Positions 55,038 through 63,101 of a stretch of 64,000 nt of DNA are shown here, one piece after another; within the stretch, counting starts at the first letter, position 1, and every line of letters starts with the position of its first letter. Position numbers and translations under genes: made by a program. This stretch comes from Gammaproteobacteria bacterium (GTDB taxonomy: Bacteria > Pseudomonadota > Gammaproteobacteria > Steroidobacterales > Steroidobacteraceae), in NCBI GenBank assembly GCA_025355645.1, contig JANXZG010000014.1, positions 29,533-93,532 of the forward strand, in the 5' to 3' direction. The notes beneath the pieces were generated by a model. That model did no database searches, was not told where the DNA came from, and worked only from the letters and a program-made list of their open reading frames with translations.

Positions 55038-56189
55038 ATGAGCGAATCAGTCGACGTTGTCATTGCCGGCGGGGGAGCGGTCGGGTCGGCGGTCGCCTAT
55101 TTCCTCGCGCAAAACAGCGCATTCGCAGGGACGGTCGCGGTGCTCGAGCCGGACCCGAGCTATGAATTCGCCGCGAGTGCGCGCTCGGCGGGTTCCATAA
55201 GACGCCAGTTCTCGACTCCGCTTAACATTGCGTTGTCGGAATTCGGCTGGCAGTTCCTACGCTCAGTTCCCGAAGTGGGATTGGTCGAGTCCAGCTACCT
55301 GCTGCTGGCCTCCCAGGCGGGACTTCCTGCGCTACGGGAGAACATCAGCCTGCAACATCGTTGCGGCGTGCAGGCGCAGCTGCACCACGCGAAAGAGCTG
55401 TCGCGCCGCTATCCCTGGCTTCAGGTTGGGGATCTCGCGGCCGGGGCCGATACGGCGAGCGGCGAGGGCTGGTTCGATGGCTATGCGCTGCTGCGATCAC
55501 TACGAGCCGCGAATGAGCGGCGCGGCGTGCGCTATGTGCGCGACCGCGTGCTTCACATAGACATGCATGCGACCGATGCCGTCGGCGGCGTTCGACTCGC
55601 GGGTGGCGGTGCAATGCAATGCCGCTACCTCGTGCTCGCGGCGGGCACGGGCTCGCGTTCGCTTGCGCTGCAGGCCGGCGTTGACCTGCCGGTCTTTGCG
55701 CGCAAGCGCAACGTATTCGTATTCGAATGCGCGAAGGAAATCCCGCGTTGCCCACTGGTCGTCGATACTTCCGGGTTGTGGTTCCGGCCGGAAGGCGAGC
55801 GCTTTATCTGCGGCCCTGCGCCTGAGGCGGACCCAGACGTGGCGCTGGGTGATTTCGAGGTCGATGATGGCCAGTTCGATGCGTTGGCATGGCCTGCGCT
55901 TGCGCATCGCGTGCCCGCCTTCGAGGCCGTGCGGGTTACGGGCGCGTGGGCGGGGCACTACGATTACAATGTGTTCGACCAGAATGCCTTCGTGGGCCCC
56001 TGCGATGCGGTGCCAAATCTGCTGCTCGCGAACGGCTTCAGTGGACACGGCCTGCAACAGGCGCCTGGCATCGGACGAGCGCTGGCGGAATTCATAGCCT
56101 ACGGTAAATATCGCACGATTGATGTCACGCCGTTCTCATACTCACGGTATGCGCGACAAGAGCCCCTGCGCGAACACAATGTGATCTGA
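55038..56189 (+). CDS. FAD-dependent amino acid/amine oxidoreductase (DadA/FOXRED1-like)
   Basis: A 383-residue flavoprotein of the D-amino acid oxidase superfamily. FAD motif IAGGGAVGSAVAYFL at the N-terminus; ASARSAGSIRRQFSTPLNIALSEFG and the C-terminal NGFSGHGLQQAPGIGRALAEF resemble FOXRED1 and sarcosine/dimethylglycine-type oxidoreductases more than classical DadA. A GGGGCGG run precedes the ATG at 55038; an ATG at 55014 is also in frame. Paired with an ornithine-cyclodeaminase-family gene 13 bases downstream, so a secondary or cyclic amino acid (for example a D-amino acid, hydroxyproline or N-methyl amino acid) is a plausible substrate. Confidence 0.8.
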   Translation: MSESVDVVIAGGGAVGSAVAYFLAQNSAFAGTVAVLEPDPSYEFAASARSAGSIRRQFSTPLNIALSEFGWQFLRSVPEVGLVESSYLLLASQAGLPALRENISLQHRCGVQAQLHHAKELSRRYPWLQVGDLAAGADTASGEGWFDGYALLRSLRAANERRGVRYVRDRVLHIDMHATDAVGGVRLAGGGAMQCRYLVLAAGTGSRSLALQAGVDLPVFARKRNVFVFECAKEIPRCPLVVDTSGLWFRPEGERFICGPAPEADPDVALGDFEVDDGQFDALAWPALAHRVPAFEAVRVTGAWAGHYDYNVFDQNAFVGPCDAVPNLLLANGFSGHGLQQAPGIGRALAEFIAYGKYRTIDVTPFSYSRYARQEPLREHNVI

Positions 56190-56202
56190 AGGAGACGCCT
56201 GG

Positions 56203-57132
56203 ATGAAACACCTTGACGCCGAACAGCTCGCCGCGCGCCTGCCGCGCGGTAAATTGATCGATGCGTTGGATGAAGCGTTCCGACGCCAGACCGAGGTGCC
56301 TGCGCGCCAGCAGCATGTGTTCGCGCGGCAGGGCGCCGATACATCGTCGCTGCTGATCATGCCGGCATGGCGCGAGGCATCGCTCGGCATCAAGCTGGTC
56401 ACGGTCGTCCCGCAAAACGCGTCCCGCGGCGAGAGCGCCGTGCACGCCACGTACACGCTGTTCGACGCGCGCAACGGCGTGCCGCGCGCGACCATGGATG
56501 GATCGGAGCTGACCCACCGGCGCACCGGTGCAGCCTCAGCCCTTGCGGCACGCTACCTCGCGAGAGCTGATTCGAGCCGCCTGCTGATGGTTGGAACCGG
56601 TGCACTGGCGATGCATGTGATCGAAAGCCATGCGGCGGTGCGGCCTTTACGCGAAGTGCGCATCTGGGGGCGCAACGTTGTGCGCGCACGAGAGCTTGCG
56701 GCAAGGCTTGGCGCCGCTCGCGCCTACTCCGTAGCAGTGGTCGAGGATCTGGAAGCATCGGTGCGCTGGGCAGACATCGTCAGCTGTGCAACGCTTGCCA
56801 TGAGTCCGCTGATCCTTGGCGCATGGCTTCGCGCGGGCCAACACCTGGACCTGATCGGCGCGTTCCGTCCGGACATGCGCGAGGCCGACCAGGACGCATT
56901 GCTGCTTGCGGATATCTACGTCGATACCCGGGAAGGGGCGCTGCGCGAAAGCGGGGAGCTGGTGCAGGCGATCGCGGCTGGCGCGCTGAGCGCCGCTGAC
57001 ATTCGCGGCGAGCTAGCGGAGCTTGCGCGCGGGGCCATCGCTGGCCGCACCAGTGCGCGCCAGGTCACTCTCTTTAAGAGCGTCGGCACGGCGCTCGAGG
57101 ACCTGGCGGCCGCGGAGTTGGCGCTCGCCTGA
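56203..57132 (+). CDS. Ornithine cyclodeaminase / mu-crystallin family reductase
   Basis: A 309-residue NAD(P)-dependent enzyme of the OCD/mu-crystallin family: SLGIKLVTVVPQNASRG, THRRTGAASALAARYLA, the dinucleotide motif LLMVGTGALAMHVIESHA and LIGAFRPDMREAD. It is much shorter than and diverged from the true ornithine cyclodeaminase at 26072-27142. Relatives include pyrroline-2-carboxylate reductase, ketimine reductase and L-arginine dehydrogenase DauB. GGAG precedes the ATG. Likely works on the imino or keto product of the flavoenzyme before it. Confidence 0.82.
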   Translation: MKHLDAEQLAARLPRGKLIDALDEAFRRQTEVPARQQHVFARQGADTSSLLIMPAWREASLGIKLVTVVPQNASRGESAVHATYTLFDARNGVPRATMDGSELTHRRTGAASALAARYLARADSSRLLMVGTGALAMHVIESHAAVRPLREVRIWGRNVVRARELAARLGAARAYSVAVVEDLEASVRWADIVSCATLAMSPLILGAWLRAGQHLDLIGAFRPDMREADQDALLLADIYVDTREGALRESGELVQAIAAGALSAADIRGELAELARGAIAGRTSARQVTLFKSVGTALEDLAAAELALA

Positions 57133-57147
57133 GGGTCGCCGCCTCAG
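57129..57147. terminator. Small palindrome spanning both stop codons of convergent genes
   Basis: CTGAGG (57129-57134) and CCTCAG (57142-57147) form a six-pair stem around a seven-base loop. The left arm contains the TGA of the OCD-family gene and the right arm contains the TGA (read on the minus strand) of gmhA. It could act as a weak terminator for both, or be chance. Confidence 0.35.
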
Positions 57148-57719
57148 CCTTCCAGTTCCAGCAGTTCACACCACAAGTGCAGGATCATCAGGTGGACTTC
57201 CTGGATATGGGCGGTCGTTGCGCTGGGAACCGCCAGTACATGATCGGCCTCTCCAGCAAGCCCACCGGCTCCGGTCAGCGCGATCGTCACGGCGCCTTTC
57301 TCGCGGGCTGCCCTGAGGCCTGAGAGTACGTTCGCTGACTTGCCGCTCGTTGAAAATCCGATCGCGATGTCGCCTCTCTGAGCGAGCGCCTCGGCCTGCC
57401 TCTCAAACAGCGCCTCATAGCCAAAATCATTGGCGATGCAGGTCAGCACGCCCGTATCGCCGACCAGCGCTACGGCGGGGTAGGGTTTGCGGCTGCGCGA
57501 ATATCGGCCGATTAGCTCGCCCGCCAGGTGCGAGGCCTGGCTCGCGCTTCCACCATTGCCAAAGACCAGCACCTTGTGACCCGCCTTCAGCGCATCGATG
57601 ATGACCTCGCCCGTCCTGTTGACGGAATCCTTCATTGCGGGCAAGGACCGTTCGACCGCTTGGCGGTGATTTTCGAAATGGTCGCTGATTACCCTGCTCC
57701 GCCTGTCATTCGTCGTCAT
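57144..57719 (-). CDS. gmhA: Phosphoheptose isomerase (SIS domain)
   Basis: A 191-residue SIS-domain isomerase converting sedoheptulose 7-phosphate to D-glycero-D-manno-heptose 7-phosphate, the first step of LPS heptose synthesis. It shows GNGGSASQASHLAGEL with Glu68, GDTGVLTCIANDFGYEALF, and Gln173 and His181 in HIQEVHLMILHLWC, corresponding to the catalytic residues of E. coli GmhA. It overlaps the ROK kinase by ATGA. DiaA, a GmhA-like replication protein, is a possible alternative, but it normally lacks these catalytic residues. Confidence 0.85.
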   Translation of the reverse strand: MTTNDRRSRVISDHFENHRQAVERSLPAMKDSVNRTGEVIIDALKAGHKVLVFGNGGSASQASHLAGELIGRYSRSRKPYPAVALVGDTGVLTCIANDFGYEALFERQAEALAQRGDIAIGFSTSGKSANVLSGLRAAREKGAVTIALTGAGGLAGEADHVLAVPSATTAHIQEVHLMILHLWCELLELEG

Positions 57720-58693
57720 GTCAGTGTCTCCAGTAATCTCGAAATCCGTGCATCGCTCATCGCCGCCATCAGTGCGGCGACATCGCCGATGCCTGCCCCG
57801 AGCGCTGCAGGAACAATCTCGCAGGCGGCGACCGCCTGCGGCAGAGCCTCCGCGCTGACGACCTCCCGCGCAGGTCCGAGCACCCGCTCGCCGAGCGCCA
57901 CCGCGAGGGAGCCGAGAACGATCAGCTGCGGATTAAGCGCATCGATCAGCAGCGCCAGGCCCTGGCCAAGGCGCTGGCCGGCCTCCCGCGCAACTGCGAG
58001 CGCATCAGGATCGTCCGCAAGCATCGCTTCGACCAGCGCGCGGATTGGCGAGCGCGCGGTCCACCGCATTGGATACTTCATGGCGGCGAGCTTGACGAGC
58101 CCCGCACCCGAGCAAAACCCCTCCCAGGAGCCGGCCTTGCCGAATCCTTCCGGCCCGCTATGCGACAAGCGCCAGTGGCCGATTTCACCGGCAGTATCGG
58201 ATGCGCCATGCAGGATTTGTCCATTGATGACAATGCCGGCGCCGAGCCCGGTGCCGAATGTCAGAAAGATCATCTGACGCACATCGGCGCGTGCGCGGGC
58301 CGCGCCGAAATGAAATTCCGCGAGCGCCCCGGCATTGCCATCGTGCTCGACCAACACTGGAATGTCCGGAAAGGATTCGGCCAGGCGCGCTTTCAAGTTC
58401 ACGCCATGCCACCCGGGAAGGTTGGGCGGATCGATCAGCACGCCCTCACCGATACGCAGCGGGCCGCCGACCGCCACACTGAGCGCCACGATGCGCCGGC
58501 CCGCGGCTTCGGCTGTCGAGATTAGCCGCTGCAACGTCACGGCGATCACGGGAAGTGTTTCCTCGAACGGGCGCGCCGAGTTCGTCGGCATCTCGAGGCG
58601 TTGCAGGATCTCGGCAGCGCGATTGCCCTCGACGCAGGCTATTTTTGTCCCGCCGACATCGAGGCCAAGGATGGTAGGCATGGATTGCGGCAT
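57716..58693 (-). CDS. ROK family sugar kinase lacking the zinc-binding cysteines
   Basis: A 325-residue ROK kinase: phosphate loop GLDVGGTKIA (10-19), catalytic Asp118 in EHDGNAGALAEF, and GTGLGAGIVINGQILHGASDTAGEIGH with Glu170 and His173. The following segment, normally CxCGxxGCxE, here reads GFGKAGSWEG, so the structural zinc site is lost. AGGA precedes the ATG; a Met four codons later is in frame. It is translationally coupled to gmhA, suggesting it phosphorylates a heptose or related LPS sugar, though glucose, GlcNAc or fructose are usual ROK substrates. Confidence 0.85.
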   Translation of the reverse strand: MPQSMPTILGLDVGGTKIACVEGNRAAEILQRLEMPTNSARPFEETLPVIAVTLQRLISTAEAAGRRIVALSVAVGGPLRIGEGVLIDPPNLPGWHGVNLKARLAESFPDIPVLVEHDGNAGALAEFHFGAARARADVRQMIFLTFGTGLGAGIVINGQILHGASDTAGEIGHWRLSHSGPEGFGKAGSWEGFCSGAGLVKLAAMKYPMRWTARSPIRALVEAMLADDPDALAVAREAGQRLGQGLALLIDALNPQLIVLGSLAVALGERVLGPAREVVSAEALPQAVAACEIVPAALGAGIGDVAALMAAMSDARISRLLETLT

Positions 58694-58699
58694 CAGGTC

Positions 58700-60334
58700 C
58701 TACGCTTTGTCCTGCGATAGGCGCACGGCATCATCGACGCTGAGCCCGGTGCACGGGGGTACGATCGGGGTCGTTCGGGCAATCTGGTCCAGCAATTGGT
58801 GAACCGGGTGCTTCAGGCGGGCGAGCGTGAGCTGCGTGCCTGATTGCTGCATGTCCACAAAAAATGCCAGCAGCGCTTCGACTGTAGAGCCATCCAGATC
58901 AAAGGTCTCCTCGAGGCTGATGATCACATGATTGACCGGGGGACTTGCGGCCTTGATGCGCTTGCGCACGTCGTTGAGCATTCGTTCGACATTGGCGAAG
59001 AACAGCGGCTCCTCGGGCCGCAGGATCAACAAGCCGGGGACGCGCATGGCCTGCGGATGATCGGCGATCCGGACGAAATCATGCCCATCGGCAAGCCGGC
59101 CCAGCTCGCCTATGCTCGCCTGTGAAAAGCGCCGCAACAGCATGATCAGGCTGATGGCAACTCCGGCGAGCAGCCCATTCAGGATGCCGAGCCATAGAAC
59201 CGCGAGCACCGAGACGATCACCACGAGCCGATCTCTGCGCCACAGGAAGTAAGGCCGGAAACCGGCGATGCGTAGCGAATGGCTGACTCCAAAGATGACG
59301 ATGGCCGCAAGCACCGGCTCCGGCGTCAGCGCGATATAGGAAAGGACCAGCAGCACGATCGCGAGCAGGACGAGCAGCGCGACACCGCCCGCCATGCGAC
59401 TCGTGGCTCCCGCCGCTTCATTCGCCGATGTCGCCGAATAGCCGGCCCCTACGGGCATGCCGAGGAACAAGGCCGAAACGACGTTTGCGGCGCCCAGCGC
59501 CAGCAGGTCGCGATTAGGCGCCACGGTATCGTTGTGCTTGATCGCAAAGCTGCGGATCGATCCGTAGGACTCCGAGTACAACACCAGAACCACGGCAAAG
59601 CCAAGTTCAGCGATGTGCATCCACTGATCGTGCGCAAGGGCCGGCAGCGCCGGCGCATGCAACATCAGGTGTATCGGCCCGACCAGCCCCACGCCGCGCT
59701 GCGCAAGGTCGAACCATCCGGTCGCGCCGATGCCCAGGGCGATGACGATGAGACCGCCGGGCAGGCGACGCAACCTCGACAGAGCGAACAGCAGGGCAAG
59801 CGCAGATGCCCCAGTAAGGACGCCGGCCTTATTCCAGTTCGCAAACTCCTGCACCAGCTCGACTGCATACCAGGGCGCGTACTGGCTCTTCGGATGCACC
59901 CCAGCCATCAGCGCAAGTTGGCGCAGTGCGATCACCAATCCCAGGCCAAACGTGAATCCACGCAACACGGGCTTCGCGATGAAATCCGTGATGTTGCCCA
60001 GCCTTGCAAGTCCGGCAATGAGAAAAAAGATCCCGGCGACGAGCACGATCGCCCCGGCCAGCACGACCTGCAAATTGGCGTTGCCGCCCGCGAGCGAGGC
60101 GCCGGCGGCGCCGAGTACCGCAGCGGAAGAGGAGGTTGCGGAGACAATCGCAAAGCGGCTGGTGCCAAAAAGTCCGTAGCAGGAGAGGCCGGCGATCAAC
60201 GCAACGATGCCCGCCTGCGGGGGCAGGTTCGCGATGCCCGAGTAAGCGACCGCTTCGGGCAGCAACAGACCGGCAATCGACAAGCCGGCGACGGCGTCCA
60301 GGGCGAAAGCGGACTTTGCGGAAAGGCTTTGCAT
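58700..60334 (-). CDS. SulP (SLC26) family anion transporter with STAS domain
   Basis: A 544-residue membrane protein. Residues 10-400 contain the SulP transport domain (PEAVAYSGIANLPPQAGIVALIAGLSCYGLFGTSRFAIVSATSS, FLGMPVGAGYSATSANEAAGATSRMAGG), and residues about 430-535 form the cytosolic STAS domain (VNHVIISLEETFDLDGSTVEALLAFFVDMQQSG). Family members carry sulfate, bicarbonate, fumarate or other anions; the substrate cannot be read here. No carbonic anhydrase gene is fused or adjacent. Confidence 0.9.
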   Translation of the reverse strand: MQSLSAKSAFALDAVAGLSIAGLLLPEAVAYSGIANLPPQAGIVALIAGLSCYGLFGTSRFAIVSATSSSAAVLGAAGASLAGGNANLQVVLAGAIVLVAGIFFLIAGLARLGNITDFIAKPVLRGFTFGLGLVIALRQLALMAGVHPKSQYAPWYAVELVQEFANWNKAGVLTGASALALLFALSRLRRLPGGLIVIALGIGATGWFDLAQRGVGLVGPIHLMLHAPALPALAHDQWMHIAELGFAVVLVLYSESYGSIRSFAIKHNDTVAPNRDLLALGAANVVSALFLGMPVGAGYSATSANEAAGATSRMAGGVALLVLLAIVLLVLSYIALTPEPVLAAIVIFGVSHSLRIAGFRPYFLWRRDRLVVIVSVLAVLWLGILNGLLAGVAISLIMLLRRFSQASIGELGRLADGHDFVRIADHPQAMRVPGLLILRPEEPLFFANVERMLNDVRKRIKAASPPVNHVIISLEETFDLDGSTVEALLAFFVDMQQSGTQLTLARLKHPVHQLLDQIARTTPIVPPCTGLSVDDAVRLSQDKA

Positions 60335-60340
60335 GCCGCG

Positions 60341-61468
60341 CTAGGTGGGCTTCTGGTCGAAGAACTCGAGCGCGGCGAACTTGCGCACTTCTGCGATGCT
60401 GGGTTTCTTCTGCGCTCGAATCTCATTCACCATCTGCAGCGCCGTCTTGGTGCAGGGCGGCAGATTGGCATCGCTTTCCTGCAGGGGCGTAGTGCGCTCA
60501 CCCCAGCGCAACAGATGCGCGGATAATGTCAGGCCGCCACCAAAGGCCGGCATCAGCACGAGAGCGCCAGCGGGCACGCGGCCGCTTTCGACCGCTTCGA
60601 CCAGTGCGACCGGTGCCGTGGCCGAGCTCATGTTGCCGTATTTTTGTATGGTCAGGAACACCTTGCTGACATCCGCGCCGATGCGCTTGCCGACCGCCTC
60701 GATAATGCGGGAGTTGGCCTGGTGCGGCACGACGAGCGCGATGTCCTGCATGGTCACGCCGCAGCGAGCCAGGACATCGAGACTCGCCTCGCTCATGCCC
60801 TGGACCGCCTTGCGGAAGATCTCCTGGCCGTCGAAGTCCCAGCTCGTGTGGCCGAATGGAACGCCGAGGTTGGCGTACATCGTGCCGATGCCGCGGATGC
60901 GCAGGATCTGCCGCGCATCGGCGTAGCAATGCAGTTTCTCGGCGATGACTCCACTCGGCTGCTCCGTGGCTTCGAGAACCACAGCCGCCGCCCCATCGCC
61001 GAACAGTACCGCGACGTTGCGATTGTCCCAATCCATGTACTGCGAGATCAGTTCGACGCCGATGACCAGCGCATTTCGTACGATGCCGGTCTTGATCATC
61101 GAGGTGGCAATCGACAGGCTGTACATAAAGCTGGTGCATGCCGTGTTGACATCGAAACAGGCGGCCTTGCTCGCGCCTATCATCGCCTGCACCCCCGAGG
61201 CGCTATTGGGTACAGCCTCATCATTGCTGCAGCTGCCGTAGACGACGAGTTCGATGTCCTCGCCTCGCAGCCCCGCGCAGGCGATCGCGCGCTTCGCGGC
61301 GACGATTGCGAGCTCGATGCCGCGCACGTGGGAGATTCGGCGCTCCTTCATGCCGGTGCGCGAGGAGATCCATGCATCGTCGGTTGGCAGGAAAGTCGCT
61401 ATATCCTCATTCGTCAGCACCGCTGGCGGCAGGCATTTTCCCCAGCCCGTGATCGCGGCATGTTTCAC
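60341..61468 (-). CDS. 3-oxoacyl-ACP synthase III family protein (FabH-type, long form)
   Basis: Thiolase-fold condensing enzyme with the KAS III triad: Cys111 (DVNTACTSFMYS), His249 (PHQANSRII) and Asn279 (KYGNMSSATAPVAL). At 375 residues it is about 50 longer than housekeeping FabH, with a C-terminal extension after the core. From memory, Pseudomonas PA3286, which uses medium-chain acyl-CoA from beta-oxidation, is of similar length; equivalence is not shown. Starts at GTG overlapping ridA (GTGA). Confidence 0.88.
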   Translation of the reverse strand: MKHAAITGWGKCLPPAVLTNEDIATFLPTDDAWISSRTGMKERRISHVRGIELAIVAAKRAIACAGLRGEDIELVVYGSCSNDEAVPNSASGVQAMIGASKAACFDVNTACTSFMYSLSIATSMIKTGIVRNALVIGVELISQYMDWDNRNVAVLFGDGAAAVVLEATEQPSGVIAEKLHCYADARQILRIRGIGTMYANLGVPFGHTSWDFDGQEIFRKAVQGMSEASLDVLARCGVTMQDIALVVPHQANSRIIEAVGKRIGADVSKVFLTIQKYGNMSSATAPVALVEAVESGRVPAGALVLMPAFGGGLTLSAHLLRWGERTTPLQESDANLPPCTKTALQMVNEIRAQKKPSIAEVRKFAALEFFDQKPT

Positions 61469-61812
61469 GGGAGGGCCGCGGTGATCACGATCTCGACCTG
61501 GTAATCCGGCGTTGCCAGCGCGCTCTGAACGGTCGCCCGTGCCGGCGCGTGGCCCTGCGCGACCCAGGCATCCCAGACTTTGTTCATTTCAGCGAAGTTC
61601 CCGATGTCCTTCAGGAAAATATTCGCACGCAGGATCTGCGTCTTGTCGGTCCCGGCGGCGGCAAGCAGCCGGTCGATTGAGGCGAGCACTTGCCGGGTCT
61701 GGGTCGCGACGTCCGCTTTCGGGTCGTCTCCTACCTGTCCGGCCAGGTATACGAGCTGTCCGTGGACAACCGCCTGCGACATTCGTGGGCCGCCCTGAAT
61801 TCGTTTGATCAT
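61465..61812 (-). CDS. RidA family protein
   Basis: A 115-residue YjgF/YER057c/UK114-type protein that hydrolyses reactive enamine/imine intermediates or acts in a pathway-specific deaminase role. It shows MSQAVVHGQLVYLAGQVG, DKTQILRANIFLKDIGNFAEMNKVWDAWV and APARATVQSALATPDYQVEIVITAAL; the arginine in PARATV is the conserved substrate-binding residue of RidA. GGAG lies eight bases before the ATG at 61812. The 201 bases upstream to the amidohydrolase hold no gene I can support and may carry a promoter. Confidence 0.9.
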   Translation of the reverse strand: MIKRIQGGPRMSQAVVHGQLVYLAGQVGDDPKADVATQTRQVLASIDRLLAAAGTDKTQILRANIFLKDIGNFAEMNKVWDAWVAQGHAPARATVQSALATPDYQVEIVITAALP

Positions 61813-62013
61813 GTGCGACGCTCCGGTCCCTGGCCTGTGCGTAGACGGAATTTCGGTTGGACGTCGCAGGATTCGGCGCTCGTGAAGTCGCCGTTGAAAA
61901 CATCGCCTTGGCCTTCGCGCAGAGGCGGGTACGGTGGGGCAACCAGTTGCCAAAGCTTCGTGCGTGCGGGCATCACTCCTCTCCTTATGAAGGCGGGTCG
62001 TGTGCCTATGCTA

Positions 62014-63099
62014 TTACAAAAATTGCGGGTACATCGTCTCGGCGTTGATGCGATAGATCTTGTCGATAACCGTTTTCGGCAGCCCAAGGGCATGGAACGA
62101 GGCGGCAAATTCATCCGTATGCATGATCCCCGAGCTGGTCAGGAACTGCCAGTCGGTGCGCCACGTGTCACGGGCCTCATTGGCCGCCGCCTCGCCGGAT
62201 TGCCCCGAAGCCACCGCGATGTCCGTGCCATACAGGATGCGGTCCTGGTAGCGGATCAGGAAACTGCTCACCTTGTCCGGGTTGGTGGCTGCCTGGTACT
62301 GCAAGTGGACCATGCGGGCCGCAAGGTCAACATTTGCCTTCGGGAACCGGTCGAGGAAGCGCGCCACTTCCTCGACGTCCCACTCGAGCGAGGCCAGGTG
62401 CACGCTGTCGAAGCGCAGCGCCGGGTGGGCTGCGAGCATCCGGTCACGCGCCGCCAGCTGCGCTTCGTGTGAGGGCACCTCGGGATGCCGATACATATAG
62501 TACTGCGGATGCTCGCGGAAATACGCGCGGTCTCCCTTGACTGTCATTTTGTCGAAGGGCAGCCAGCAGTTCAGCGGTTCTGCCTGGTGGCCGAGCAGGA
62601 CGATGCCCCGCTCTTCCAGATGATCGATGACGGGCTTGATGCGCGGATCGTCGATCATCACATAACGGCCATCCGGATCGCGCAGGCTCATGCCGATGTT
62701 TTTCCAGATCTTCACGCCGACCGCCCCTTGCTCGATCGCCGCATCAATGCGGCGAATTTCGCCGTCTGACCACGCGGGCGATTGGAAATCGGCGACCGAC
62801 AGCGCAGCCGCAAATTCGACGCGTCTCGGATAGCGCTTGTGCAGCTCAAGCGCGACGGACTGCTGCAGTTCGAGCTGCGGAAAGTCCGGATAATCGACGT
62901 TGATGGTCAACAGGCTAAAGTGGTCGTGGATCGCCTGCACGATGAACGGATGCGCGGCACTATTCAGGTGAACATGCGCATCAATTTTCTCGACTCGCTC
63001 GAAATCCGACGCCCTATACCGATCGGCAGCGCAAGAATTGGCAGCGTACTGCAGGCACAGCAGGACCAGGGTTATGGCGCTTAAGGAACGACCCACCAT
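62014..63099 (-). CDS. Exported amidohydrolase (TIM-barrel metal-dependent hydrolase)
   Basis: A 361-residue protein with a signal peptide (residues 1-24, ending in SCAA). The mature protein begins with the metal-binding DAHVH (40-44) and carries VGVKIWKNIG, LLGHQAE, a conserved FDSVHLASLEWDVEEV and the terminal LYGTDIA, the layout of the amidohydrolase-2 (COG2159) family that includes decarboxylases and lactonases. It is probably periplasmic. Two bases after the DeoR-type regulator stop, so the two are co-transcribed. Substrate unknown, perhaps a sugar lactone. Confidence 0.82.
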   Translation of the reverse strand: MVGRSLSAITLVLLCLQYAANSCAADRYRASDFERVEKIDAHVHLNSAAHPFIVQAIHDHFSLLTINVDYPDFPQLELQQSVALELHKRYPRRVEFAAALSVADFQSPAWSDGEIRRIDAAIEQGAVGVKIWKNIGMSLRDPDGRYVMIDDPRIKPVIDHLEERGIVLLGHQAEPLNCWLPFDKMTVKGDRAYFREHPQYYMYRHPEVPSHEAQLAARDRMLAAHPALRFDSVHLASLEWDVEEVARFLDRFPKANVDLAARMVHLQYQAATNPDKVSSFLIRYQDRILYGTDIAVASGQSGEAAANEARDTWRTDWQFLTSSGIMHTDEFAASFHALGLPKTVIDKIYRINAETMYPQFL

Positions 63100-63101
63100 G
63101 T

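Noticed and set aside
55038..57132. Firm naming of the pair as dauA and dauB
   Set aside because: The flavoenzyme motifs resemble FOXRED1/sarcosine-type enzymes more than DauA, so the symbols were not used.
57716..58693. Frameshift or pseudogene explanation for the missing zinc motif of the ROK kinase
   Set aside because: The frame is continuous with intact motifs before and after the segment, so replacement rather than damage is likely.
59279..60526. A 415-codon plus-strand open frame
   Set aside because: Antisense to the SulP transporter; composition is typical of a shadow frame.
61813..62013. Small coding gene between ridA and the amidohydrolase
   Set aside because: Minus- and plus-strand frames here lack ribosome sites and family features; the stretch is more likely a leader or promoter region.
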